From assembly GCF_024171815.1 (NCBI RefSeq), contig NZ_JAMTCJ010000002.1:124001-188000 (forward strand): a stretch of 64,000 bases of DNA, in the 5' to 3' direction. The notes beneath the pieces are model-generated. The model did no database searches. It was not told the origin of the DNA and saw nothing but the letters and a program-made list of their open reading frames with translations. This stretch comes from Williamsia maris (GTDB lineage: Bacteria > Actinomycetota > Actinomycetes > Mycobacteriales > Mycobacteriaceae). The translations under genes were made by a program, and so were the position numbers. Positions 39,715 through 47,369 of this stretch are shown here, piece by piece (position 1 is the stretch's first letter; each line of letters begins with the position of its first letter).

Positions 39715-39902
39715 CTGTCGTCTGGCCAGCGATCGGCGATGTTGTCCCAATGCGCCGCGATGGTGTCGGTGTCGACACCCCGGGCGGCGAGGAATCCGGC
39801 GTGGAGACGTCGGGCGTGCGGGCGTGTATCGGGGCGGATGACCTTCATGGCGAACTCGACGGCGGTCAGCGCCTCGACGATGTGTGCTGGTGTCGTCGTC
39901 AT
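39711..39902 (-). CDS. Small hypothetical protein
   Basis: 63 aa if started at ATG 39902 (MTTTPAHIVEALTAVEFAMK). Soluble, helical in appearance, ends IADRWPDDS. Overlaps the 3' end of the DeoR gene by 4 nt on the other strand and follows the small exported-protein gene by 61 nt. No family recognised; the weak ribosome site leaves doubt. Confidence 0.4.
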   Translation of the reverse strand: MTTTPAHIVEALTAVEFAMKVIRPDTRPHARRLHAGFLAARGVDTDTIAAHWDNIADRWPDDS

Positions 39903-39963
39903 CGGGACCGTTCCGTAGACCCTGCCCACGTGCGGGGCACGTCGGCGAAAGCGGTGCCTGGCG

Positions 39964-40317
39964 TTACCTGCGTGAGCGGTAGCCGACGTCGATGTAGGTC
40001 CGATCCGGGATCCCTGTCACGGTTGTGTAGAACGTCGCGCCGGGGGTTACCGCGGCTTTGCCGGAGTACTCATCGACCAAGGTCCCCAACGACTTTCCGG
40101 TGCGCACGCCGCGAAAGTTTGGCAGCGCGGCATCGAGCGCCGGTTTGAGATTCGCGTCGTGGATAGCCCGGGCCTCGGACTGAGTTGCGGTGATCTTTGC
40201 CCCACCGGGAGCCGGCGCGATCGTGAAAGCGGAGGCCACGGGAGCGGTCAGCGCAGCTCCTGCACCCACCAGAACACACGCACCTGCGGTGACGGCGATA
40301 CGACGTGAGAACGACAT
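39964..40317 (-). CDS. Small exported protein
   Basis: 117 aa from ATG 40317 (ATG 40326 also possible). Residues 1-30 form a Sec signal (RRIAVTAGACVLVGAGAAL, cleavage after VASA). The mature ~88 residues contain ARAIHDANLKPAL and end YIDVGYRSRR. It may be a distant relative of the exported proteins at 41108 and 46847, which have a helix with HAETVAAA in the same place. Function unknown. Confidence 0.6.
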   Translation of the reverse strand: MSFSRRIAVTAGACVLVGAGAALTAPVASAFTIAPAPGGAKITATQSEARAIHDANLKPALDAALPNFRGVRTGKSLGTLVDEYSGKAAVTPGATFYTTVTGIPDRTYIDVGYRSRR

Positions 40318-40783
40318 AAGGAACATCCAATCTTTGATTAAACAAACGCGATTCGCCGTTGCCGAATCGGAAGCGACGACCCCACACCGCGTTTCGGGTG
40401 CGTGTCCCGAAACGCTCACACAATCCTGGCTGCGCCACAACTGGCCTAAGCTGAAAATGGCGTATTTCACACCTCTCTGACCTGCGGCAATGGTCACAAT
40501 TTGGTCACCGATCGTGCACTTGACCCCCGTCGCCAAAGCCGGCGCTGCTCATCGACAGGGCCGTTAGCTGCGGAAACAGCCTGACGGTGATCCACATCAC
40601 CGGTCGATACTGTCCCGCACTCGACGCAGGACCGATTGTGTGAGAAACGACGGTGTGTCACTGTTTCTCATCACAACGCCGCTCAGGCGTACAGGCAGAC
40701 CCGGAGCCGCCGCTTGTTGCACAGCCGATCCGGCGACACAACACCACCATCCACGACCCCACCACCTTCAGGGAGAGCACGCC
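40318..40783. other. 466-bp divergent intergenic region
   Basis: Lies between two divergent small-exported-protein genes. It is locally AT-richer near 40320-40360 and 40440-40510 and holds a 27-bp element shared with the region before module B. No convincing ORF is seen. Confidence 0.6.
40493..40519. promoter_or_regulatory. Shared upstream element, copy A
   Basis: 27-bp sequence beginning GTCACAAT and ending ATCGTGC.C, 22 of 27 bases identical to 50898-50924 ahead of module B. TTAGCTGC follows 70 bases from its start here and TAGCTGC about 60 bases on in copy B. GGTCAC is repeated 10 bases apart within and just before the element. A regulatory role is inferred from conservation only. Confidence 0.5.
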
Positions 40784-41071
40784 ATGACCTCGACGACACG
40801 ACGTATCGCCGCTGGAATCGCGGCCGGTGCAGCCGCAGCCGCCTTCACCCTCGCCGCAGCAGGCCCCGCCGCAGCAGGTCCCGGTCCGCAGATCAGCTGT
40901 GCCGGCCCACGGTGCACCAACACCGGCGACACGGTCGGCATCGGGTTCGGCACCTACACCTGCCCCAACGGAATCGGATATCCCTCCATCGCAATTGTGT
41001 TCCCTCGCAGCACCGCATCGGTGTACCCCGCCAACTGCAACCCCACCGGATTCCCGAACTACCCCCGCTGA
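40784..41071 (+). CDS. Small exported cysteine-containing protein
   Basis: 95 aa. Sec signal from residue 6 to about 31 (RRIAAGIAAGAAAAAFTLAAA, cleavage near AAAG). The mature ~64 residues have four Cys (ISCAGPRC, YTCPNG, ANCNPT), probably two disulfides, and end FPNYPR. GGGAGAG precedes ATG 40784. First gene after the shared upstream element, 36 nt before the next exported-protein gene. Function unknown. Confidence 0.7.
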   Translation: MTSTTRRIAAGIAAGAAAAAFTLAAAGPAAAGPGPQISCAGPRCTNTGDTVGIGFGTYTCPNGIGYPSIAIVFPRSTASVYPANCNPTGFPNYPR

Positions 41072-41107
41072 CAACCCCTCGAATCCCATTCTCAAGGAGA
41101 GTTTCTG

Positions 41108-41533
41108 ATGTTGCCTCGCCTGAAATCTGCCGCCAGGTCCGTGATCACCGTCGCTGTGACCACTGGTGTTGCAGTTGCGGTGGCCGCCGGCACTGCCGGA
41201 TCGGCCTCTGCGGCGCAGTACGTCTCAACCCCTACCGGGGGCGTCATCTGGCTCACCCACGCCGAGACCGTGGCAGCCGCCCGTAGCGGTCTGGCCACCT
41301 ACATCAGCACCACGCCCGGCGTCGCGGAGCACGTCGGTGTCTACATGCGACCTGATTCGCGGTATCGCCAGGCTCCGCATCGGATCCCAGGCAAGCCTGG
41401 GTTGTTCGTCACCGTCCGTACTCAGAATCTCGTTGCCGAGACCGCCGCCCACCCCACGGGGCGCATCGGCATTCTCATCAACACCCGTAACCCGAATGTG
41501 CCTGTCACAGTGGCCCAGTACTGGAGCCACTGA
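41108..41533 (+). CDS. Exported protein with HAETVAAA motif (module A)
   Basis: 141 aa with a signal peptide (about 1-35, cleavage SASA-A). The mature part has TGGVIWLTHAETVAAARSGL near residue 43 and LVAETAAHPTGRIGI near 108; both segments recur in the exported protein at 46847-47263 (LNHAETVAAA and LVAEAAAHPGGRVAL). Strong AGGAGA ribosome site. Function unknown. Precedes the two-TM protein by 28 nt. Confidence 0.75.
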   Translation: MLPRLKSAARSVITVAVTTGVAVAVAAGTAGSASAAQYVSTPTGGVIWLTHAETVAAARSGLATYISTTPGVAEHVGVYMRPDSRYRQAPHRIPGKPGLFVTVRTQNLVAETAAHPTGRIGILINTRNPNVPVTVAQYWSH

Positions 41534-41561
41534 CCGTCTCTGCAGCTGTAAGGACACGTCG

Positions 41562-41903
41562 ATGACCGCACCCACAGCCTCATCACCACACCGGAACCCG
41601 CTCGACGACACCCCTACCGAGCAGCTCACCGCCACCGATATGCCCCGGGTCGGCAACGCCTCGCACAGCGGTGATGGTTGGGGGGTGTGGCCGGTGCTGT
41701 GGCGGTGGGTCAGCTTCGTCATCGGCTGTGTCGTGCTGGTGGCGTGTGCGTGGGCGTTGGGAAGCAAAGTCCCGCAGTGGACTCGCGATCACGGCACCAT
41801 GCTGGTGTTCCTGTGCTTCTTTCTCGTCATGTCGATCGCCGGACGTTGGTTCTGGATGGGTATCGACGCCGCCCTGAACCGCGTCATCGGCGGGCGCGAA
41901 TGA
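41562..41903 (+). CDS. Two-TM membrane protein (module A)
   Basis: 113 aa; hydrophilic N-terminus, TM1 about residues 50-68 (VSFVIGCVVLVACAWAL), loop with PQWTRDHGT, TM2 about 80-103 (LVFLCFFLVMSIAGRWFWMG). The second helix and GRWFW motif recur almost unchanged in the 104-aa protein of module B. AAGGACA ribosome site; its stop overlaps the start of the next gene (ATGA), so it is coupled to the large exported protein. Role perhaps a membrane partner or protector of that protein (inference). Confidence 0.75.
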   Translation: MTAPTASSPHRNPLDDTPTEQLTATDMPRVGNASHSGDGWGVWPVLWRWVSFVIGCVVLVACAWALGSKVPQWTRDHGTMLVFLCFFLVMSIAGRWFWMGIDAALNRVIGGRE

Positions 41904-43987
41904 CCCACCTGGCCACGCCCGAACACCCCAGCACCGATCGACCTGGCTCGAGCGCGGGATACACCGTCCGCATGATGGCGGCGGTCTTGGCCGCCATCAC
42001 CACCGCCCTCGCACTGGCGTGGTTCATCATTGCCGCCACTCCCGCGCCCGCCCACGCTGATGCCCTGTGTGATGCGATGCGGGCCCGTTTCGGTCCCGGC
42101 TACCCGTGTATCTCGGTGCCCACCAACACCTTCACCCCCACCGCACCAGCAGCACCCACCACCACCAATCCGGGCGGGCAGTCCAGTGGCGGCCCGCAAG
42201 TCGGTATCGACGCCGGCCCCGGACCCGGAACGGGCAACGGAACACCCATCGTCCCCGTCCCGGGTGCACCCACCGACACCTCGCCCGGCGCCACCCGAGC
42301 ACCTGCGGCCACACCCACAGCACCCCAAATCCCTGCCGGCCCGGCACAGCCAGGGCAACAGACCGCACCGCAGGCCACCCAACCGCCACCCTCCACATCC
42401 GCTCGGCCGCCGGCACCGACCACCACCCCGGCACCAGTAGGAACGAGCGCGCCTACCCAGAAGGCGTCGATCCCAACCCCTGTCGGCAACAGCTCGGATC
42501 AGACCACCCAGATGTTGTGGCTCCTCGGTGGTGCCGCCGCGATCGTGGCCGGCGCCACCAGCACCCGCTCCGGTGGGCTCGGCCGCTACCGTGCTGCAGC
42601 CACCGCCAACGGCTACCCCACCATCACCTCCGCACTGCGAACGTGGCTGCCCGGCGGCGGATCCGAACGCGCCCGGATCGGCAACTCGCAGTACGTGTTG
42701 ATCAACGACCCCACCAGCCCGAAAAGCTACGTCTTCCACGAAGACGTGCCGCCCGGCGGACACATATCGGTCAACCCCGACGGCACCGCCACCATCTACG
42801 ACCGCAACGGCCAGCCAGTCGGCACCATCGCCAAACCCTGGGCCTACGACAGCCTCGGCCGCCCACAAAAAACCTGGTACACCGTCGACAACAACGGCAA
42901 CCTCGTCCAACACATCGACCCCAACCCCGACGCCTTCTACCCCATCCTCGCCGACCCCACCGAACCACCCGACTTACCCATCGGAATGATGTCGGGCTCA
43001 AACGCGACACTGTCCGACGTCACCGGATCGGGCACCGCCACCGCGACCCCGCCACCCCCAGTCGAACAATCATCGATAGCAGACAGTCCCGGTATTGCGC
43101 AGTTGCCGACACTCTCGGAACCAGCCGATCCGCCGGAGGCGTCGTCGTTGCCTCCGGTCGAGGACTCGTCGATAGCAGACAGTCCCGGTATTGCGCAGTT
43201 GCCGACACTCTCGGAACCAGCTGATCCGCCTGATTCTTCGAATCTGCCGCCGGTCGATCCCAGCACATCGAACGATCCTGCTATCGAGGCTCTGCCAGTC
43301 CTGTCCGGCACCGGTCCCGCCGGATCACGACCCGAAACCATCGCTAGCAACGGGCTGATTTGGACCCAAGTCGCCCCAGACCCCGCCATATTCCCAGACG
43401 GGCTCCCCCAGGGACAAAGCTTGTGGACCACAACAGTCAATAATCAAACAATCACGGTGCAGACCCTGCAAAACCCTGACGGCACCTTCACTGTCATCAG
43501 CAACGGCACCGCAAACACCTACAACCACAACGGCGATCTAATCAAAAGCTTCACCCCCGACCCTGGACAAGCAATCGCAGGCAAGGACATCAGCATCGCC
43601 GCAGCAACACTCGTAGGAGGTCTCCGAGGACGCGCATTTGCACGCGCGCTCAGCACTTTCGCTGACGTCCTCCCTAAATCTAAAGCACCATTATTGCCAA
43701 AGCCTGAAATGAACTTCACCAACCCGTCCATGGAAGTAAACGGCAACCCATCCGAGGGGATCAGTGAAGAAACTGTAACCAAACTAACTCAAGCACTAGG
43801 TAAATCTCTCCCGAAACTTGGGGAACAAGCTTCAAATATTACGAAAGCAATAGAGGGCACGCCCTCTACCCCCTCTTTGCCTCCACCCGCAGACGCGCTA
43901 GCACCGGATCCGGTAACGTCCCTGACGATGACAACCGGGTTCGCCATTAACGCGCTGATAAAGTCACTCCGATACCTTCTCCGATAA
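41900..43987 (+). CDS. Large exported protein with DALC/GPGYPC motif (module A); toxin-like architecture
   Basis: 695 aa, unrecognised family. Order: signal/anchor helix (about 25-50); DALCDAMRARFGPGYPC (54-70, two Cys 13 apart); Thr/Pro-rich stalk with GPGPGTGNGTPIVPVP; second hydrophobic segment near 210 (MLWLLGGAAAIVAGATS); a 60-residue domain with PDGTATIYDRNGQPVG and YDSLGRP reminiscent of YD/RHS-like strands; two 32-aa repeats; a second NPDGTFTVI strand set; then a C-terminal ~150 residues coded by AT-richer DNA, ending LIKSLRYLLR. The first half is paralogous to the module B protein; the tail is not. Toxin function is a hypothesis only. Confidence 0.75.
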   Translation: MTHLATPEHPSTDRPGSSAGYTVRMMAAVLAAITTALALAWFIIAATPAPAHADALCDAMRARFGPGYPCISVPTNTFTPTAPAAPTTTNPGGQSSGGPQVGIDAGPGPGTGNGTPIVPVPGAPTDTSPGATRAPAATPTAPQIPAGPAQPGQQTAPQATQPPPSTSARPPAPTTTPAPVGTSAPTQKASIPTPVGNSSDQTTQMLWLLGGAAAIVAGATSTRSGGLGRYRAAATANGYPTITSALRTWLPGGGSERARIGNSQYVLINDPTSPKSYVFHEDVPPGGHISVNPDGTATIYDRNGQPVGTIAKPWAYDSLGRPQKTWYTVDNNGNLVQHIDPNPDAFYPILADPTEPPDLPIGMMSGSNATLSDVTGSGTATATPPPPVEQSSIADSPGIAQLPTLSEPADPPEASSLPPVEDSSIADSPGIAQLPTLSEPADPPDSSNLPPVDPSTSNDPAIEALPVLSGTGPAGSRPETIASNGLIWTQVAPDPAIFPDGLPQGQSLWTTTVNNQTITVQTLQNPDGTFTVISNGTANTYNHNGDLIKSFTPDPGQAIAGKDISIAAATLVGGLRGRAFARALSTFADVLPKSKAPLLPKPEMNFTNPSMEVNGNPSEGISEETVTKLTQALGKSLPKLGEQASNITKAIEGTPSTPSLPPPADALAPDPVTSLTMTTGFAINALIKSLRYLLR
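43073..43264 (+). repeat. Two tandem 96-bp (32-aa) repeats inside the module A protein gene
   Basis: The segment starting TCGATAGCAGACAG at 43073 recurs at 43169; the first 53 bases of the two copies are identical. Protein unit SSIADSPGIAQLPTLSEPAD plus a Pro/Glu linker. Near-identity of DNA implies a recent duplication. Confidence 0.9.
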
Positions 43988-44000
43988 CGAGGCAGCAGAC

Positions 44001-44477
44001 ATGAACATCAACGGCATTGGCCATGCGGTCCCCAAAACTTATGAGGAGATAGGCACTTTAGTAGCCCGGTCGCGGTCCCAGGATACCGCAGCGCTTATTG
44101 CTGGTGATGTCATTTCAGTTCTTGCGAAAGCCGTAGAACCTATGACTACCCAAGAGTCAGAGGACTTCATAAGCGAGCTCGGCTTACTTAGCATTCTAGT
44201 TGCGCGCGAATCATTACTCATGGCCGAAGGTCGCAAAGGAATAGGTATGGAAAGTAACCTAGTGGACTTCGCTTCCATTGCCTCCGGACTTACGGAGAGT
44301 CAAGTTTACGCCACACTGGCAAGACTAAAGAAGGCCACAACGGAAGTCATGGAGTTCGGAACTCCTTCCTTGATAGCAATATTAACAGTACCGTTTTTTT
44401 TAGGGAACGCGCATAGCGCAATCGCTTCTCTAGAAGAGAAAGCTACCCGACATGGATTATCCTCCGACGCGCCCTAA
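44001..44477 (+). CDS. AT-rich hypothetical protein after module A; candidate immunity protein
   Basis: 158 aa, no recognised domain. Mostly helical (AALIAGDVISVLAKAVEPM, DFISELGLLSILVARESLLM), with a hydrophobic stretch FGTPSLIAILTVPFFLG near 125. Three 60-base lines counted inside the gene give about 47-57% G+C, well below the flanking genes, and rare codons such as TTA and ATA are used. Starts 13 nt after the large exported protein gene. Position and composition fit an immunity gene for a polymorphic toxin, but there is no homology evidence. Confidence 0.6.
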   Translation: MNINGIGHAVPKTYEEIGTLVARSRSQDTAALIAGDVISVLAKAVEPMTTQESEDFISELGLLSILVARESLLMAEGRKGIGMESNLVDFASIASGLTESQVYATLARLKKATTEVMEFGTPSLIAILTVPFFLGNAHSAIASLEEKATRHGLSSDAP

Positions 44478-44505
44478 AAGATGACGTTGCCATGCGGGCA
44501 GCAGT

Positions 44506-44619
44506 ATGGCAACGAACGAATTAACTCAGCAGCAACTCGACGCCGAGATCAGTAAGGTTGTCGATGCCATAAGCACCGCCCAAGCCAACGGCGACCCCCA
44601 CCACACAGGTCAGGCCTAG
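44506..44619 (+). CDS. Possible 37-aa small protein
   Basis: ATG 44506 to TAG 44617-44619: MATNELTQQQLDAEISKVVD then a short tail ending HHTGQA. Hydrophilic, helical. The next gene begins directly after the stop, which suggests coupling, but the ribosome site is weak and the ORF is very short. Confidence 0.35.
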   Translation: MATNELTQQQLDAEISKVVDAISTAQANGDPHHTGQA

Positions 44620-44844
44620 GTGACGCCATCACCAGAGACAGCTAAATCGAAGAAACCTAGCAGTCATTGGCTGGCGCTAACCGCTATAGCAATTACACTT
44701 GGGGCTTCAGCAGCGTTGATTCAACTCAAAATAAACAACTCAATAGTTCGTCAATGCTACGACAGCCTTAGCCCAAAGAGGTGCTTACGAAGCACATGCA
44801 GCAGAACGCGGTTCGCGAATCGAGCGTGGAGGGGCGCACTGTAA
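44620..44844 (+). CDS. Small AT-rich single-TM protein
   Basis: 74 aa from GTG 44620. One TM helix (WLALTAIAITLGASAALIQL, about residues 17-36), then a Cys-containing basic tail (YDSLSPKRC, CLRSTCSR). Codon use is atypical, like the preceding genes. Belongs to the AT-rich block after module A. Function unknown. Confidence 0.4.
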   Translation: MTPSPETAKSKKPSSHWLALTAIAITLGASAALIQLKINNSIVRQCYDSLSPKRCLRSTCSRTRFANRAWRGAL

Positions 44845-44876
44845 GGCGTGCCACCACTGCAGGCAGACGTTCCGCC

Positions 44877-45365
44877 TCAAAGGTTCACGGAACCGTCCGG
44901 CTTCATCGGGATGTCGCGGGTCGAGGCCGGAGTCCGGGTGAGCGACGCCAGTAGGTCGGCCAACCGCTTCGAATCAGCCACGTAGTCCTCATAGGGGAAG
45001 CCTTCTCGTACGAGCCAGTCACGCAGTTCGGTTTCCATGGCAGCACCGGAGGCATGAAAGGTCTGCAGGCCGGCGTGAGTTGCCGACGCGAGCCGGCGAC
45101 CGGCGTGGGTCTCGTCGATGACGGTTTCCACGAATCCGGCTTCTCGAAGAGTCCGTAGCGCACGGGATGTCGCAGCCTCAGAGAGGCCGAGAGCATCGGC
45201 CAATTGACGCTGCGTCATCCTCGGCGCCTCCTCGAGGGTCCCGATGATGCGGGTCTGCGTGTATGTGAGCTGCGGCGAGCTGGACTCTGACGCGATGCGA
45301 CCACGGGCTATCTCTCCAAAGGTCGCGACCACACGGTGAAGCAGGTCTGCAAGGCCGTCATCCAC
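44877..45365 (-). CDS. MarR-family transcriptional regulator
   Basis: 162 aa winged HTH: LTYTQTRIIGTLEEAPRMT followed by QRQLADALGLSEAATSRALR (recognition helix about residues 58-72) and the wing GFVETVIDETHAGRRLA. Divergent from a small membrane-protein gene with 58 bp between starts that contain two TTGC-N4-GCAA palindromes, probably its binding sites. Confidence 0.88.
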   Translation of the reverse strand: MDDGLADLLHRVVATFGEIARGRIASESSSPQLTYTQTRIIGTLEEAPRMTQRQLADALGLSEAATSRALRTLREAGFVETVIDETHAGRRLASATHAGLQTFHASGAAMETELRDWLVREGFPYEDYVADSKRLADLLASLTRTPASTRDIPMKPDGSVNL

Positions 45366-45387
45366 ATCTGCAGCCTACAGGACAGTC

Positions 45388-45413
45388 TTGCGCGCGCAAC
45401 CTTGCGTATGCAA
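45388..45413. promoter_or_regulatory. Two MarR-type operators in the divergent promoter
   Basis: TTGCGCGCGCAA (45388-45399) and TTGCGTATGCAA (45402-45413) are perfect TTGC-N4-GCAA palindromes with centres 14 bp apart, lying between the MarR gene and the divergent membrane-protein gene. Confidence 0.6.
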
Positions 45414-45423
45414 GGGTCGGAAT

Positions 45424-45975
45424 ATGTCCACGTCGATGTTCGTCACGCAAACCTCCGTTCCCGCCGTCTGGGTGCTCGCAGCCATCATCGGAGCAACCGT
45501 CCACTCGGCCCGCACCACGTCACTGCCGCGGCTGGAGATCTGGCAGCGCTGGTGGGCGGTGGTGGCGCTCGGCTGCGGGAGCGCGTGGATGACCATCTCG
45601 TTTCTGCTCGCGCCCGAGATGATGACCACTGCAATCGGTTTCGCACACACGCCGTTCGTGACCGAGATCGCCTTCGCGAACCTGGGACTCGCAGTCGCGG
45701 GGTTCCGAGCCATTCATGCTGGTCCACGCGAGCGTGTCACCACCGGCCTGACCGCCGGCATGTTCCTGTGGGGGGCGGTGCTCGGCCACGTCTATCAGTC
45801 CATCGCTCACGGGAACTTCTCACCCGGCAACACAGGTGGCGTGCTCGTCTACGACGTGGCCATCCCCGCCGTGATGATCATCCTCGCGGTTCGCAGTCGC
45901 CGAACGGACGCCGGCGTGCGCACTGCTCCGACTGAGGCGACAGCGCGGTCGACATCCTCGAACGCTCTCCGCTGA
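45424..45975 (+). CDS. Small multi-pass membrane protein (DUF6790-like)
   Basis: 183 aa from ATG 45424 (AAGGGTCGG ahead). Four hydrophobic segments: AVWVLAAIIGATVHSA, WWAVVALGCGSAWMTISFLL, IAFANLGLAVAGF and LVYDVAIPAVMIILAV, with NLGLAVAGF and HVYQ resembling the DUF6790/DoxX-like group. Likely target of the divergent MarR regulator. Followed 22 nt later by the TMEM175-like gene. Confidence 0.7.
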   Translation: MSTSMFVTQTSVPAVWVLAAIIGATVHSARTTSLPRLEIWQRWWAVVALGCGSAWMTISFLLAPEMMTTAIGFAHTPFVTEIAFANLGLAVAGFRAIHAGPRERVTTGLTAGMFLWGAVLGHVYQSIAHGNFSPGNTGGVLVYDVAIPAVMIILAVRSRRTDAGVRTAPTEATARSTSSNALR

Positions 45976-45997
45976 TGGGCGAGGAAAGGATTTCGTG

Positions 45998-46714
45998 ATG
46001 ACCCGAATGATGCGGTCGACCACCCAGGAGTCGTGCACACCGCGAGGGCTGGATCGACTCGTGAACCTCTCCGACGCCACCGTTGCGATTGCGATCACGC
46101 TGCTACTGCTGCCCCTGGTCGACACCGTGTCCGACGCGCGACCCGATCACGTGTGGCAGTTGCTCGACGAGCACCGCGGCACCGTGATCGCGTTCTTCGT
46201 GAGCTTCGCCGTCATCGCCCGAATGTGGACGATGCATCACCGCTTGTTCGAACGAGTGAACGCCTGGTCCCCGGCCCTCATGCGGGTCAACCTGTTCTGG
46301 ATCGCGAGCATCGTCTTTCTCCCAGTTGTGTCGAACATGCTCGCCGCCGCGGCGCAGAGCTCACCCGCAAACGCTCTGTACGTCGGCACTGTCGCCGTCG
46401 CCAGCCTCACCTTTGCGCTCATGGAGGCACTCGTCGTCCGCGATCGGTCTCTCCGCATCGACGATGATCGAAGCGACTTTCACCCGGCGAACAGTTGGCT
46501 CACCTTCGCGGCCCTGCTCGTCGCTCTCGTGGCGACGATCGTCCTACCGGAGTCCGGCGTGTGGTGGCTACTGCTGCTCGTACCCGCCGGGTGGGGATCC
46601 GATCTCCTGCAACGGCGGACCGAACACACCACCGACATCACGCCGGGTGCGAGGCTCTCCGCTCGGCGCCGACTTCGACCAATCCGCCTAGTACCCGGAC
46701 GATCTCGTCGATGA
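45998..46714 (+). CDS. TMEM175-family (DUF1211) membrane protein, putative potassium channel
   Basis: 238 aa. The first helix carries the family signature as RLVNLSDATVAIAITLLLLP (R...SDA...AITLL; about residues 20-40); further helices at about 62-80, 95-115, 125-145 and 165-200. Bacterial members conduct potassium as tetramers of one 6-TM repeat. GTG 45995 is an alternative start; ATG 45998 is 7 bases after GAGGAAAGGA. Its last ~77 nt overlap an antisense small gene. Confidence 0.75.
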   Translation: MTRMMRSTTQESCTPRGLDRLVNLSDATVAIAITLLLLPLVDTVSDARPDHVWQLLDEHRGTVIAFFVSFAVIARMWTMHHRLFERVNAWSPALMRVNLFWIASIVFLPVVSNMLAAAAQSSPANALYVGTVAVASLTFALMEALVVRDRSLRIDDDRSDFHPANSWLTFAALLVALVATIVLPESGVWWLLLLVPAGWGSDLLQRRTEHTTDITPGARLSARRRLRPIRLVPGRSRR

Positions 46715-46850
46715 CCGTGGAGCCGTTGTACGGGGCCAACAGCGCTTCGTGGATGTCGGCGTCAGTCGGTCGAGGATCGTCGTCATCCGAAGCCGAACAG
46801 TGGTATTCATCCGAAGCGTCGCCACCGGCGGGGACGCGTTGGTCGGTCAC
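46638..46850 (-). CDS. Small acidic protein coupled to the exported protein gene
   Basis: 70 aa from GTG 46850, which overlaps the stop of the exported protein gene as GTGA. Acidic N-terminal half (SASDDDDPRPTDADIHEALL), then STVIDEIVRVLGGLVEVG. No family recognised. The exact 4-nt overlap is the main reason to accept it, though it also overlaps the TMEM175-like gene end on the other strand. Confidence 0.5.
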   Translation of the reverse strand: MTDQRVPAGGDASDEYHCSASDDDDPRPTDADIHEALLAPYNGSTVIDEIVRVLGGLVEVGAERRASHPA

Positions 46851-47263
46851 CACAGTTGTTGGACCCACAGCGGGTGATCAGGGATGCTGGGGGTGTAGCC
46901 CAGCGCCACGCGCCCGCCGGGATGCGCCGCCGCTTCGGCGACGAGTTGTTGCCCGGTGACGTTGTTCCACGCACGGCCCTTGTCGGGGCGGTAGTACCAG
47001 CGATCGGAATAGCGCGAGTCGGACTCGAGGGTCACGCCCCAGTGATCGTTGCCCAGAACGGCGTTGATGAGGTGTCCGGCACCGACTTGCGCGGCGGCCA
47101 CCGTTTCGGCGTGGTTCAAGACCACGACCGAAGTGCGGGAATGATTCACCGTGTAGACCTGTGCCGCGGTGGCCGGGGCGCCACCACCCATGACCGTTCC
47201 GGCTGCTGCCGCGGCGGCGACCATCGCACCGACGGCGATCCTGCTGATGCGTGATTGTCTCAT
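46847..47263 (-). CDS. Exported protein with HAETVAAA motif, relative of 41108-41533
   Basis: 138 aa. Signal peptide about 1-34 (ISRIAVGAMVAAAAAAGTVM, cleavage ATAA-Q). The mature part has SVVVLNHAETVAAAQVGAGHL near residue 45, SDSRYSDRWYYRPDKGRAW near 80 and LVAEAAAHPGGRVAL near 107; the first and third match the module A exported protein, and DSRY also matches. Mature end LWVQQLW. AGGAGA ribosome site before ATG. Function unknown. Confidence 0.75.
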   Translation of the reverse strand: MRQSRISRIAVGAMVAAAAAAGTVMGGGAPATAAQVYTVNHSRTSVVVLNHAETVAAAQVGAGHLINAVLGNDHWGVTLESDSRYSDRWYYRPDKGRAWNNVTGQQLVAEAAAHPGGRVALGYTPSIPDHPLWVQQLW

Positions 47264-47369
47264 TGCAGTTCTCCTGTACCAGGGTATGTCGGTGAGATAC
47301 CGACCAGATTGATGTGCAGTGGTGCCGCCGTGACGGGCGCGCACCGTCGCTGGGCGCGTGGTGCCTGAG

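Noticed and set aside
41900-43987. RHS/YD-repeat toxin identification for the module A protein
   Set aside because: Only one or two YD-like strands are present and no RHS core or cleavage motif; kept as an unknown family.
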